Below, one piece after another: positions 16,539 to 26,542 of a DNA stretch of 47,199 nt. The notes beneath the pieces were generated by a model that was not told the origin of the DNA, ran no database searches, and worked only from the letters and a program-made list of their open reading frames with translations. The stretch lies in contig PNEW01000006.1 in assembly GCA_002922725.1 (NCBI GenBank), positions 1 through 47,199 of the forward strand. Reading direction: 5' to 3'. Each line of letters begins with the position of its first letter. Position 1 is the stretch's first letter. Source of the stretch: Verrucomicrobia bacterium Opi.OSU.00C (GTDB lineage Bacteria; Verrucomicrobiota; Verrucomicrobiia; Opitutales; PNEW01). A program made the translations under genes and the position numbers.

Positions 16539-17165
16539 ATGACACTTAAAAACGAAAATATTTATCAGCATCTAGATTTAATGGATACTCAAGGAGAAAA
16601 GGAACATCTTCTTAAGCAACATGGACACATTGTCTGGTTTTACGGATTATCTGGTTCTGGGAAAAGTACGTTGGCTCTAGCTTTGGAGAAACGTCTTAAA
16701 ACTGAGGGTTATTTAACCCAAATTCTTGATGGAGATAGCATTCGTTCAGGTCTTAATTACGACTTATCATTTTCTGATAAAGACCGGGCAGAAAATATTA
16801 GACGTATTGCAGAAGTAGCAAAATTATTTCTCAATGCTGGAATAGTAACACTTACGGCTTTTATAACACCAAAGATTGAGTTTCGTGACATGGCTAAGAA
16901 GATTATTGGAAGTGATAATATTTCGGAAGTATATGTAAAATGTCCTCTTGAAATATGTGAAGCAAGGGATGTAAAAGGACTTTACGCGAAGGCCGAATCA
17001 GGTCATATAAAAGAATTTACAGGCAAAGACTCAGTATTTGAGGAACCGACTAATTGTGATCTGACAATTGATACTAAAGAATGTAACATCGATGAATGTA
17101 TCGAAATACTCTATCCTCAAATTATTCCACAAATTTATTTTCAAAATAGATTAAAATCAAAATAA
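16539..17165 (+). CDS. cysC: Adenylylsulfate (APS) kinase
   Basis: A 208-residue kinase that phosphorylates APS to PAPS. The P-loop is GLSGSGKST at residues 36-44. DGDSIRSGLNYDLSFSDKDRAENIRR is the APS-kinase signature with its substrate-binding arginines, and FITPKIEFRDMAKK, YVKCPLEICEARDVKGLYAKA and IKEFTGKDSVFEEP follow in family order. The usual serine of the FISP motif is threonine here (AFITP), which is a mild deviation. It is the first gene of cysC-cysD-cysN, 48 bp before cysD, so kinase and sulfurylase are separate proteins rather than a CysNC fusion. Confidence 0.95.
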   Translation: MTLKNENIYQHLDLMDTQGEKEHLLKQHGHIVWFYGLSGSGKSTLALALEKRLKTEGYLTQILDGDSIRSGLNYDLSFSDKDRAENIRRIAEVAKLFLNAGIVTLTAFITPKIEFRDMAKKIIGSDNISEVYVKCPLEICEARDVKGLYAKAESGHIKEFTGKDSVFEEPTNCDLTIDTKECNIDECIEILYPQIIPQIYFQNRLKSK

Positions 17166-17213
17166 TAACATGTACATTACTACAGTTTTACTATACTCAC
17201 TTTAACGAAAGAT

Positions 17214-18122
17214 ATGTCCTACTCTTATACCGTAAACCATATAAAACACCTTGAATCTGAAGCCATTTATATTTTAAGAGAGATAGCAGCTCAGTTTCAA
17301 AATCCTGTAATATTATTTTCTGGTGGAAAAGATTCCATCGTAGTTACATATTTGGCTCAAAAGGCGTTTTGGCCAGCCAAGTTACCATTTCCCCTGTTAC
17401 ATATAGATACAGGGCATAATTTTTCAGAGACAATTGATTTTCGAGACCAGATGGTCGAGAGATTGGGCGCTCAATTAATTGTTGGTAGTGTTCAGAACTC
17501 TATCGAAAATGGTCGTGTTCTCGAGGAGAAAGGATCTAATGCAAGCCGCAATGTTTTACAAACGGTAACTCTTCTTGATACTATTGAGGAACACAAGTTT
17601 GATGCTGCTATTGGTGGAGCTCGCCGTGATGAAGAAAAAGCGCGTGCAAAAGAACGAATCTTTTCACACCGTGATGAATTCGGTCAATGGGATCCTAAAA
17701 ATCAAAGGCCAGAACTTTGGAATATATTCAACGGTCTTAAGAAAGTTGGGGAACACTTCCGAGTTTTTCCTTTAAGTAATTGGACAGAAATGGATATTTG
17801 GCAATACATCGAAAAAGAAAAATTGAGTTTACCAAGTATCTATTTTTCTCATGAACGCGAAGTTGTTCGGCGTAATGGTGTATTACTAGCAGTGACTAAA
17901 TATATTTCATTAAAAAATAAAGAAAAAACTGAACGGAAACGTATACGATTTAGAACTGTTGGTGATGCTACTTGCACTGGTGCAATAGAATCTGAGGCTA
18001 AGGATGTATATGCTATCATACGCGAGATAGCAGCAGCGCGAATCACTGAGCGCGGAACAAGAGCAGATGATAAACGTTCAGATACGGCTATGGAAGATCG
18101 AAAACGAGAGGGTTATTTTTGA
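17214..18122 (+). CDS. cysD: Sulfate adenylyltransferase subunit 2 (ATP sulfurylase, small subunit)
   Basis: A 302-residue PP-loop protein that adenylates sulfate to APS, driven by the GTPase CysN. The PP-loop is FSGGKDSIVV near residues 34-43. HIDTGHNFSETIDFRD, GGARRDEEKARAKERIFSHR and the FPLSNWTEMDIWQYIE segment are characteristic of CysD. The C-terminus ends RSDTAMEDRKREGYF, the conserved family tail. The length is normal. It is 40 bp before cysN on the same strand. Confidence 0.97.
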   Translation: MSYSYTVNHIKHLESEAIYILREIAAQFQNPVILFSGGKDSIVVTYLAQKAFWPAKLPFPLLHIDTGHNFSETIDFRDQMVERLGAQLIVGSVQNSIENGRVLEEKGSNASRNVLQTVTLLDTIEEHKFDAAIGGARRDEEKARAKERIFSHRDEFGQWDPKNQRPELWNIFNGLKKVGEHFRVFPLSNWTEMDIWQYIEKEKLSLPSIYFSHEREVVRRNGVLLAVTKYISLKNKEKTERKRIRFRTVGDATCTGAIESEAKDVYAIIREIAAARITERGTRADDKRSDTAMEDRKREGYF

Positions 18123-18162
18123 TATTCTAGAAATTTTTTGGTTCCACAAAATTAAAATAACT

Positions 18163-19431
18163 ATGGAAGAAAATTTATTAAAGGAAATGGATCTATTACG
18201 GTTTACAACTGCAGGTAGTGTTGATGATGGTAAAAGTACGCTTATTGGAAGGTTGCTGTATGATTCAAAAACGATTTTTGAAGATCAACTAGAAGCGATC
18301 AAAAAGTCTAGTAAAAAGCACGGTGATGACTATATTAACCTTGCTCTTCTTACTGATGGGTTACGTGCAGAGCGTGAACAAGGCATTACAATAGATGTTG
18401 CTTATCGATATTTTGCTACACCGAGACGAAAATTTATCATCGCGGATACACCAGGTCATATCCAGTATACTAGAAATATGGTAACAGGTGCTTCGACAGC
18501 GAATCTTGCTGTAATATTAATTGATGCCCGAAATGGGGTAGTGGAACAAACTTGTAGGCATGCTTTTATTGCATCCCTGCTGCGCATCAAGCATTTGGTC
18601 ATATGTATAAATAAAATGGATCTTGTTGATTACAGAGAGTCGGTTTTTCACGAAATAATGAATGACTTCGGGGATTTTGCCTCACGAATGGATGTTTCTG
18701 ATATGACATTTATTCCAATCAGTGCATTAAATGGGGACAATATAGTCGATAAGTCTGAACAGATGCCTTGGTATAATGGTTCAACTTTTCTTTATCATTT
18801 AGAAAATGTTTATATTGGGCCGGATGCTAACCAGGTCGATCCTCGATTTCCTGTCCAGGGGGTTATACGTCCACATTCTAAGAAATACCACGATTTTCGT
18901 GGTTATTCAGGACGCGTAGCAGGTGGTGTATTTAAACCAGGAGATGAAATAATAGTGATGCCGTCAGGTTTCAGTTCTCGAATAAAAGGTATTCACTCTA
19001 TGGATGGAGAATTGAAAGAAGCATTTTATCCAATGTCTATATCTTTTACTTTGGAAAGCGAATTGGATGTAGGCCGAGGTGATGTAATATCAAAACCTAA
19101 TAATAAACCTAATATTGGTCAAGACATCGATCTTATGCTTTGCTGGTTTTCGGCGAATACAAAATTACAAGTAAAAGGTAAATATATTCTTAGGCATACA
19201 ACAAAAGAAGTAAAAGCTTTGGTTAAAGAGATTAGTTACAAAATAAACATTAATACTTTGCATAAAATAGAAAATGATCACGATATCGGTCTTAATGATA
19301 TTGGGCGTGTCATTCTTAGAACTTCGAGACCATTACTTTATGATAGCTATCGCCGAAATCGTATCATGGGAAGTGTAGTTCTCATCGATGAGTTCACGAA
19401 TGAGACTGTTGCTGCAGGAATGATTCGCTGA
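18163..19431 (+). CDS. cysN: Sulfate adenylyltransferase subunit 1 (GTPase)
   Basis: A 422-residue elongation-factor-like GTPase that activates CysD. The ATG at 18163 (MEENLLKEMDLLRF) is chosen because the upstream in-frame extension overlaps the end of cysD and has no conserved residues. GTP-binding motifs are GSVDDGKST at residues 18-26, DTPGHIQYTRNM and INKMD. The switch region LRAEREQGITIDVAYRYF is typical. EF-Tu-like beta-barrel domains follow. The C-terminus ends NETVAAGMIR at the point where E. coli CysN continues about 50 residues further, and there is no fused APS kinase, consistent with the separate cysC upstream. PAPS reductase and sulfite reductase are not in the window. Confidence 0.95.
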   Translation: MEENLLKEMDLLRFTTAGSVDDGKSTLIGRLLYDSKTIFEDQLEAIKKSSKKHGDDYINLALLTDGLRAEREQGITIDVAYRYFATPRRKFIIADTPGHIQYTRNMVTGASTANLAVILIDARNGVVEQTCRHAFIASLLRIKHLVICINKMDLVDYRESVFHEIMNDFGDFASRMDVSDMTFIPISALNGDNIVDKSEQMPWYNGSTFLYHLENVYIGPDANQVDPRFPVQGVIRPHSKKYHDFRGYSGRVAGGVFKPGDEIIVMPSGFSSRIKGIHSMDGELKEAFYPMSISFTLESELDVGRGDVISKPNNKPNIGQDIDLMLCWFSANTKLQVKGKYILRHTTKEVKALVKEISYKININTLHKIENDHDIGLNDIGRVILRTSRPLLYDSYRRNRIMGSVVLIDEFTNETVAAGMIR

Positions 19432-19563
19432 TGAATCTTCTGAACTTTTAATAAAATAGGGAATATGAAAATTTGGTCAAGTTGACTTCAAGTCAGGCTT
19501 AAAAGAAAAAATATATCTCGCTTCAATTTACTAGCTGATTATAGCCCCTGTCTTTTTTATAAA

Positions 19564-22239
19564 TTAATCTTTTGGAATTTGGAATTCATTAAGAACAGCT
19601 TCTAATTCCTTAATATTATTGCCTCCGCCCATAGCAAAGTCAGGCTTCCCTCCTCCTTTTCCATCTAATTTTTTAGATAAACTGCTTACTATTGTACCTG
19701 CATTATGACCTAATTCGACAGCTTTTTTTGAACACAATACAAGGATGGTAGCTTTCTTTTTAATAATACTTCCAAGGATAACGACAGATGCATCGATGTG
19801 TTCTGAAACACCAACCGCAAGAGAGCGCATTTCTTCAGTATTATTCAAGTCTATCTTGGCAATTACCCAGTTTAAATGAGAGATCTTATTTGCTTTTTTC
19901 GCTAAATTGTAAGCTAAATCTACAATGTTACGTTGTTTATAACTGTTAATTTGCTTTTCTAAATTATTACGGTGTTCAATAAGTGATTCGAATCTCTGAT
20001 TTAATTGGCCAAACTTACAGGATAACTTTTGTGTAAGATTGTGTAATAGATTATGATTCTGAGCCATGAGATCGTAGGCGGTCATACCAACAATGGCTTC
20101 AATGCGTCGTGTTCCAGACGCTATTGCAGATTCGCTTATGATTTTAAAGAGTCCAATTTGTCCTGTTTGTTTAACGTGAGTTCCCGCGCAGAGTTCTTTA
20201 GAATAGCCACCGATATCCACAATACGGACTATTGGCCCATATTTATCACCAAAAAAAGCTAGTACATCAGTCGGTTTTTTTGAATAAGGAATTTCATATG
20301 AGGAAACATCATCGTTTTCGAGAATACGCTCATTTATACAAGATTCTATCGCTTGAAGTTCATTTTTGTTTGTCTGTTCAATGTGATTAAAATCAAAGCG
20401 GAGGTAATCATGAGCCACAAGAGAGCCAGATTGATGGACATGCTGGCCTAATATATCACGTAACGCCCAGTGTAATAAATGGGTAGCAGTGTGGTTCCGT
20501 TGTATAGAATTTCGTCTAACTGTATCTACTGAAAGTAATGCGGATTTTCCTATAAATGTATCAATTCCTTGAAGGTTAGTTTTATGTAAATAGTAACCTG
20601 ATTCATTTTTAACAGTATCTAAGATAGGAACGTGCACGTCATCTATTAAGGCAAATCCAGAGTCTCCTAATTGACCGCCCATCTCTGCATAAAATGGTGT
20701 TTTATCAAAAATAACAAAATTATCATTTCCTTTCTGAATGACATCTTTGATTTTGGCTGAGTAAGCACTGAGATGCCCAGTCTCATATCCGACAAATACG
20801 GTCTTTTCTACTTGCGAATATGGATTTTCCTTAATCGAAATCAAAGTCTTTTTTTGTGCAGCTCTTGCTTGTTCACGTTGCTTATTCATTTCTTTCTTAA
20901 AACCAGAAAGATCAATTCCTATGCTTCGCTCATTTGCTATAATCTGGGTTAAATCAATAGGAAATCCATAAGTATCAAAAAGTTTAAAAGCTTCTTTACC
21001 AGTAATGCTTTTTTTCCGATTTGAAGTTAACTTTTCAAAGTGCTGTAAACCCCGGTCAAGTGTTCTTTCGAAGATATCCTCCTCAGTCCTAATATATTTT
21101 ATAATTAAATCTCTTTGTGCTAAAAGTTCGGGGAAAACATCTTTAAGTTTATCAATTAATGGGTCGGTAAGTTTTACAAGTGAGCCATGAGGTAATTGAA
21201 TCCTCTTTGCAAATAAAACTGCCCGTCTGAAAATTCGTCTTACGACATAATTCCGCCCCTCATTTCCTGGAACAATACCATCAGCAATTGAGAAAATTAG
21301 TGTACGAATATGGTCACTAATGACTCGAAATGCACAGTCTCGTTTCTCTGTGTCTGACATTTTATTTCTATCTTTAGGGATTGTCGCATGATATTCATAA
21401 CCAGTTAATTTGGTTAACAGAGTGAAAATATCTGTAAATAAATCGCTATCATAATTCGAGGCTGATTGGGAGAAATCCTGGAAATTTTTTGTGGATGCAA
21501 ATATACCTGCAATACGCTCAAAACCCATACCAGTATCAATATGTCGGGAGAGTAGGGGTGTGTACTTGCCATTGGTCTCCGCATTGAATTGTATAAAAAC
21601 AAGATTCCAGAGTTCAATACAATTTGGATTGTTTTTATTCACAAGTTTTCCCTGTGTGTCTCCCTTAATTGTGAGATCGATGTGAATTTCGCTTGATGGA
21701 CCACAGGGACCTGTATTCCCCATCATCCAAAAGTTTTCTTCTTTGTTTCCTGGACAAATATGAATAGAAGGATCCATCCCTTCAGATGAAAATATTTCCT
21801 TCCAACAATCGTATGCGTCCTGATCAAATTCTGCAGGATCATTTTCGCTGGGTTTATAAACTGTAGCATAAAGCCTATCCTTAGGTAGTTTCCATTCTTT
21901 AGTAAGCAGTTCCCAGGCCCAATTTATTGCTTCTTTTTTAAAATAATTACCAAAAGACCAATTACCCAGCATTTCAAAAAAAGTGTGATGATAGGTATCA
22001 AAACCAACTTCTTCTAGATCATTATGTTTACCACCTGCACGTATACATTTTTGAGTATTAGCAATACGTTTGTGAGGTGATTTTTGTTCACCAAGAAAAT
22101 ATGGAACAAATGCATTCATTCCTGCATTCGTAAATAGCAAGTTGGGAGCAGATGGTATTAATGAAACGGATGGTACAATTGCATGATCTTTTCTTTTGAA
22201 AAAATCAAGGAACGAACGTCTAATATCTCCTGACTTCAT
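19564..22239 (-). CDS. alaS: Alanyl-tRNA synthetase
   Basis: An 891-residue class II synthetase charging tRNA-Ala. The start MKSGDIRRSFLDFFKRKDH and LIPSAPNLLFTNAGMNAFVPYF are the family N-terminus with motif 1. GNWSFGNYFK and FWMMGNTGPCGPSSEIH form the active site. The editing domain contains HTATHLLH and the zinc-associated CAGTH. A glycine-rich C-terminal DHHA1 domain with GKGGGKPDFAMGGG closes the protein. The length and frame are normal. It lies 52 bp downstream of leuB on the same strand and is convergent with cysN. Confidence 0.97.
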   Translation of the reverse strand: MKSGDIRRSFLDFFKRKDHAIVPSVSLIPSAPNLLFTNAGMNAFVPYFLGEQKSPHKRIANTQKCIRAGGKHNDLEEVGFDTYHHTFFEMLGNWSFGNYFKKEAINWAWELLTKEWKLPKDRLYATVYKPSENDPAEFDQDAYDCWKEIFSSEGMDPSIHICPGNKEENFWMMGNTGPCGPSSEIHIDLTIKGDTQGKLVNKNNPNCIELWNLVFIQFNAETNGKYTPLLSRHIDTGMGFERIAGIFASTKNFQDFSQSASNYDSDLFTDIFTLLTKLTGYEYHATIPKDRNKMSDTEKRDCAFRVISDHIRTLIFSIADGIVPGNEGRNYVVRRIFRRAVLFAKRIQLPHGSLVKLTDPLIDKLKDVFPELLAQRDLIIKYIRTEEDIFERTLDRGLQHFEKLTSNRKKSITGKEAFKLFDTYGFPIDLTQIIANERSIGIDLSGFKKEMNKQREQARAAQKKTLISIKENPYSQVEKTVFVGYETGHLSAYSAKIKDVIQKGNDNFVIFDKTPFYAEMGGQLGDSGFALIDDVHVPILDTVKNESGYYLHKTNLQGIDTFIGKSALLSVDTVRRNSIQRNHTATHLLHWALRDILGQHVHQSGSLVAHDYLRFDFNHIEQTNKNELQAIESCINERILENDDVSSYEIPYSKKPTDVLAFFGDKYGPIVRIVDIGGYSKELCAGTHVKQTGQIGLFKIISESAIASGTRRIEAIVGMTAYDLMAQNHNLLHNLTQKLSCKFGQLNQRFESLIEHRNNLEKQINSYKQRNIVDLAYNLAKKANKISHLNWVIAKIDLNNTEEMRSLAVGVSEHIDASVVILGSIIKKKATILVLCSKKAVELGHNAGTIVSSLSKKLDGKGGGKPDFAMGGGNNIKELEAVLNEFQIPKD

Positions 22240-22291
22240 AGAAAATTTCCCTAAACTTACTGATACCTTTTCATCTATGTGAACTACTATC

Positions 22292-23359
22292 TCAAGATGC
22301 TACTATTTCAGAAATTATATCACCCACTTCACTTGTGCTATAACCCATCTTACCTGCACCAAGACCTTTAAGTTTATTTGCAGTAACTTCTTTTACAGCT
22401 TTTTCAATTGTCTTCGCGGCTTGATCTTCACCGAGTGTTTCAAGCATCATCATTGAGGCACAAACAGAAGCAAGGGGGTTTATAATATTTTTCCCTGTAT
22501 ACTTTGGTGCTGAGCCACCAATAGGTTCGAACATACTAACTCCATTAGGATTGATATTCCCCCCCGCTGCAATACCCATTCCTCCTTGAGTAATTGCACC
22601 AAGATCTGTAATTATGTCACCAAACATATTCCCGGTTACTATTACATCAAACCATTCAGGGTTTTTTACCATCCACATGCACGTTGCGTCTACGTGATAA
22701 TATTCACGGTTAATATCAGGAAATTCCTTTTCTCCGATTTCTTCAAATGCACGTTCCCAAAGGTCATAAATATAGGTGAGGACATTAGTTTTCCCACAGA
22801 GTGCGAGGGTCTTCCTTTTATTTCTTTTGCGTGCATATTGAAAAGCATACCTAAGACAACGATCCACTTGGAATCGATTGTAGACGGAACTCTGGACTGC
22901 GACTTCATTAGGAGTTCCTTTCATGGAAATCCCACCCGTACCAGTATATAGATCCCCACTGTTTTCACGTACAACCACGTAATCGATATCTTCAGGCCCC
23001 TTATCCTTTAATGGTGTTTCGACACCTGGGTAAAGTATAACGGGGCGCAAGTTAATATATTGATCTAATTCAAACCTTAAATATAGCAGAATACCTTTTT
23101 CAAGAATACCCGGTTTTACATCAGGGTGTCCAATAGCTCCGAGTAGGATAGAGTTAAACTTCCGCATCTCTTCCAATGCGCTTTGGGGTATTACTTCACC
23201 AGTACGAAGGAAGCGATCTCCACCGAAATCATATTCATGCATATCGAGCGTAAATCCATATTTATCAGCAGCAACATTTAGTATTTTTGTAGCTTCACGT
23301 GTGACTTCTGGGCCTGTGCCATCACCAGGAATTATTGCAATTTTATAACTTTTACTCAT
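22292..23359 (-). CDS. leuB: 3-isopropylmalate dehydrogenase or close beta-decarboxylating dehydrogenase relative
   Basis: A 355-residue NAD-dependent dehydrogenase of the isocitrate/isopropylmalate family. [13 protein letters not shown] opens the protein. The substrate-binding arginines lie in [31 protein letters not shown] and the metal-binding region [15 protein letters not shown] follow, and [14 protein letters not shown] is the NAD site. Expected reaction: oxidation of 3-isopropylmalate to 2-oxoisocaproate in leucine synthesis. The leucine partners leuA and leuCD are not adjacent, so tartrate- or isocitrate-dehydrogenase-like specificity cannot be fully excluded. It lies directly upstream of alaS (52 bp gap). 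Confidence 0.85.
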   Translation of the reverse strand: MSKSYKIAIIPGDGTGPEVTREATKILNVAADKYGFTLDMHEYDFGGDRFLRTGEVIPQSALEEMRKFNSILLGAIGHPDVKPGILEKGILLYLRFELDQYINLRPVILYPGVETPLKDKGPEDIDYVVVRENSGDLYTGTGGISMKGTPNEVAVQSSVYNRFQVDRCLRYAFQYARKRNKRKTLALCGKTNVLTYIYDLWERAFEEIGEKEFPDINREYYHVDATCMWMVKNPEWFDVIVTGNMFGDIITDLGAITQGGMGIAAGGNINPNGVSMFEPIGGSAPKYTGKNIINPLASVCASMMMLETLGEDQAAKTIEKAVKEVTANKLKGLGAGKMGYSTSEVGDIISEIVAS

Positions 23360-23897
23360 AATATATTTTACTTTAAGGTGTATAGCTTCAGGTTTAAAAA
23401 TAAAATTTAACCGATAGCAATAAAAACAACTGAAACATTAAATTCTAGGAGAGATGAACCACTTAAGTATTTTAGGTTCTTATTTACAGATGTTATGTAA
23501 AATTAATTTTAAAAATTAGAGTTATCCGTGATGCGTGTTGTTATCTCTCAATGTGCCAAAAATAATCATCCTGGGTCTAATGGAGTTGCTAGTAAAGCAA
23601 ATCTGTTTTTATAAATAGGAATGATTATGAATTTGTATTGTTTTGATGCTAATCATATCTAACGATTAATATAAATATTTAGTATATATAAGAATTGGAT
23701 TTTAAAGTTCAAACAGAGTAACAATTATAGTGAATATAAGGTTAGCTTTTATAAATCAATATTTTAAAAATTAAAGAGAATGCTAATAAACAATAATTAC
23801 TCTTGTGTCTGAAGGGTGGAAAAGATAAATTCCTAAGCTTCAAAATACTCTTATTCACTCTCAATTTGAGCAGTAAAATAATTTTATAGTAATTATT
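23360..23897. other. 538-bp AT-rich intergenic region
   Basis: This separates divergent leuB and the secreted-protein gene. I see no RNA gene or clear operator. A short frame at 23531-23614 starting MRVVISQ is faintly like the first residues of D-aminoacyl-tRNA deacylase but decays at once. The promoters of both flanking genes must lie here, and no convincing hexamer pair stands out from the AT background. Confidence 0.4.
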
Positions 23898-25301
23898 ATG
23901 ACATCCTTACTTAAAAATTGTCTAGTTTGCACTACACTATTAACCGGATCTGTCCTTTGTTTGATTGCGGCACCTGAAGGACAGGAAGTGTTCACAGACT
24001 TTGAAAATATCCCTGATGATTCAAACATGTTTTTCACTGTAGGGACACCTCCATTTACCGCTCTTTTTGAATATGGCGTTGCTGGCGATGGGTTATTAGC
24101 AACTCAACTTGCCCATACACCAACTCATGTTTGGTCTATACTTAATGGGGTCACAGGGAGTATAACTTTTGAAACTCCAGCTCACACCGTTGAATTTTAT
24201 GCAGCAAACTTAATTGGTGGTGATGGAACAATAGAAGTATATGACACCCATAATCAACTACTGATTTCTGTATCAAATTTACCACAAAGGATTTTACCCG
24301 AAGATAATCCTCAGTTTATTACATTTAATGCACTCAGTCTAGGAGCGCCTAATGGTATTAGTAAAATACTTCTTATAGATGATCCTATTGTAAGTTTTGG
24401 AATAACTCAAAGTCTAACCGCAATCGATGATTTTGGTTTCACTCCTTTACGAGGGGAAGGTGCTGAAGGAGTCGTGCTTGACGGGAGTGGTGATACTGTA
24501 GGAAGCGATATCCAACACCCTAATGGTAATATATTTGATCAGGTACTCCTAACAGGGGAAAGTGTTAGTGTTCGTGCGGGTATGAATAAAATAACCCGAG
24601 TTTCATTTATTGATGAAAATGACGATATTGTTCAAGCAGAGTTCTCAGGGAGTGGATCCCTAACTATTAACCTAGATTCCTCAACTTTTAGTGGTCAGGC
24701 ATTACCTTTGAAATATAATCAAAATGTCAAATATGTTAAAGGGCGGGCCAGTTTTGTAATTGAAAATACAGATATCGATACCTTTTTTAGCTTTTTCAGT
24801 GTAGGTACTATCAATGCGGTGAATCAGGCTCTTTTCCCGGCTGGTGAAGAATATAACGCTCAAGCGAATGCGGCATTATTAGAAATAATTAATTCAACAG
24901 CAATGGGAGCAATTAATTGTGCAAACACTATATTTACTGGATCAAGTGGAAAAATTGGTATTGATGCACGTGGTGTTCCAGTTGGGATACGTGCTACTTT
25001 AGGTGATATAGAGGCTACTGATAGTGCAAATCCAACTCTTATCGTTGGTGAAAGTTCTTTTACTGTAGCGGGAAACAATCAAGGAATGAGAATTACAGGA
25101 GGTGATTTATATCAAAGTAATGGAGGTTCAGTTGCTGTTTCACCAAGTGGATCGACGGTGGGTGGTTTTTCTACTTTAATTTCGCAAAATAATTTTAAGT
25201 CGGATGGAACCGCATTACCAACACAAAGTATCAATTCAAAATTTGTAAATGAAGATGGTGTGGAGATATTTATTATCGTGGTTGAAACAACGGTGAATTA
25301 A
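23898..25301 (+). CDS. Secreted protein of unknown function with beta-sandwich-like domains
   Basis: A 467-residue exported protein. Residues 1-25 form a Sec signal (LLTGSVLCLIAA before PEGQE). Residues about 28-190 read like an extracellular beta-sandwich: FTDFENIPDD, then FETPAHTVEFYAANLIGG and GTIEVYDTHNQLLISV, resembling ligand- or sugar-binding modules common in secreted proteins of Verrucomicrobiota and Planctomycetes. Residues about 205-300 form a second region (NIFDQVLLTGESVSVRAG, VQAEFSGSGSLTINL) that I associate with a recurrent verrucomicrobial secreted module. The C-terminal 170 residues are glycine- and serine-rich. No sorting signal, catalytic motif or lipobox is seen. Function is unknown; an extracellular or periplasmic structural or binding role is an inference. 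It is monocistronic by spacing, 107 bp before ribD. Confidence 0.75.
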   Translation: MTSLLKNCLVCTTLLTGSVLCLIAAPEGQEVFTDFENIPDDSNMFFTVGTPPFTALFEYGVAGDGLLATQLAHTPTHVWSILNGVTGSITFETPAHTVEFYAANLIGGDGTIEVYDTHNQLLISVSNLPQRILPEDNPQFITFNALSLGAPNGISKILLIDDPIVSFGITQSLTAIDDFGFTPLRGEGAEGVVLDGSGDTVGSDIQHPNGNIFDQVLLTGESVSVRAGMNKITRVSFIDENDDIVQAEFSGSGSLTINLDSSTFSGQALPLKYNQNVKYVKGRASFVIENTDIDTFFSFFSVGTINAVNQALFPAGEEYNAQANAALLEIINSTAMGAINCANTIFTGSSGKIGIDARGVPVGIRATLGDIEATDSANPTLIVGESSFTVAGNNQGMRITGGDLYQSNGGSVAVSPSGSTVGGFSTLISQNNFKSDGTALPTQSINSKFVNEDGVEIFIIVVETTVN

Positions 25302-25408
25302 TTAAGTTCAGTTCATTAGTTAAATATCTTTTAGTGTAAGGTTAGGATTTAAATTTACCTTTATTGATTACTTACTCATGGTTTTGGGTATATTTCTAAA
25401 CCTTAATT

Positions 25409-26542
25409 ATGATAGAACGAGACGTTAAAATCCATATGGAGCGGGCTTTGCAACTAGCAAATAAAGGATGGGGAAAAACACATCCCAACCCAATGGTGGG
25501 TGCGTTAGTATTTGACCAAGGTGTGGTAAGAGGCGAGGGCTATCATAAGCAAGTAGGCGCTTCACATGCTGAAATTAATGCTTTAAGTCAATTGACTGGA
25601 AAACTTTCCAGTGACGCGACTCTTTTCGTTACTCTTGAACCTTGTTCAACTCACGGACAAACTCCTCCTTGTATTGATGCTATTATTCGGTCTGGAATTA
25701 AACGTGTTGTTGTTGGAGCTATTGATCCAAACCCAAAACATAGAGGGAGAGGATTGGATATACTTAGAAAAGCGAGGATTGAAGTTATAGAAGGGATATT
25801 AAGTAGGGAATGTGAGGATTTAAATTTACTTTTTAATTTCTGGATAAAACGTAGATCACCTTTAATTGCAGGTAAAATAGCAATGACGATTGATGGTCGA
25901 TTAGCTACGAGAAGTGGGGATTCCAAATGGATCACTAATCTTCAGTCTAGAATGGACGTAATGAAGTGGCGAAGGCTTTTCCCAGCAATAGCAGTTGGTG
26001 CTAATACAGTTCTTACTGATAACCCAAGTCTAACTAGCAGAATGGATAACCGAGAAATATGGTGTCCTATTCGAATAATTATTGATCCTAAATTAAGAAC
26101 AGTGAATAGCAAATTGTGTAAAGTATATAATGATGAATATATGAAACGGACAGTAATAGTTGTTAGTAAAGATTTTAATACAAAAGAAAAAAGAAAATTA
26201 CTCGATCCAAGTATAGACTTATGGAAGATTGCCACAAGTCATGACGGAGTTGAATGGGATGCATTTCGCCGGAAATGTATAGAAAAAAATATATTCGGTG
26301 TTTTCTTTGAAGGTGGTGCGAAAACAATTAATTCCTTAATTAACTCAAGAGAACTCAATTATTTATTTTCTTATCGTGCACCTAAACTCTTAGGTGATCC
26401 TGAAGCATATTCGGTATTTACAGAATATAATCCTGAGAGAATAAATAGTGCAATCACCTTGGGGCAAGTCCAACATGCAACATTTGGTGATGATGAACTT
26501 ATGCGTGGATATATTAAATACCCGAATAAAGGTAGACAGTGA
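25409..26542 (+). CDS. ribD: Bifunctional riboflavin deaminase/reductase
   Basis: A 377-residue two-domain enzyme catalysing the deaminase and reductase steps after GTP cyclohydrolase II in riboflavin synthesis. The N-terminal deaminase carries the zinc site: HAEINAL (His-Ala-Glu) and TLEPCSTHGQTPPC with two cysteines. HPNPMVGALV is the substrate loop. The C-terminal reductase begins near residue 148 with KIAMTIDGRLATRSGDSKWI and contains RIIIDPKLRT and GVFFEGGAKTINSLI. Its stop overlaps the GTG start of rdgB (GTGA), so the two are translationally coupled. No other rib genes are in the window. Confidence 0.95.
   Translation: MIERDVKIHMERALQLANKGWGKTHPNPMVGALVFDQGVVRGEGYHKQVGASHAEINALSQLTGKLSSDATLFVTLEPCSTHGQTPPCIDAIIRSGIKRVVVGAIDPNPKHRGRGLDILRKARIEVIEGILSRECEDLNLLFNFWIKRRSPLIAGKIAMTIDGRLATRSGDSKWITNLQSRMDVMKWRRLFPAIAVGANTVLTDNPSLTSRMDNREIWCPIRIIIDPKLRTVNSKLCKVYNDEYMKRTVIVVSKDFNTKEKRKLLDPSIDLWKIATSHDGVEWDAFRRKCIEKNIFGVFFEGGAKTINSLINSRELNYLFSYRAPKLLGDPEAYSVFTEYNPERINSAITLGQVQHATFGDDELMRGYIKYPNKGRQ

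Noticed and set aside
22586-22951. 121-codon open frame on the plus strand inside leuB
   Set aside because: It is antisense to conserved IPMDH motifs with no start context or similarity.
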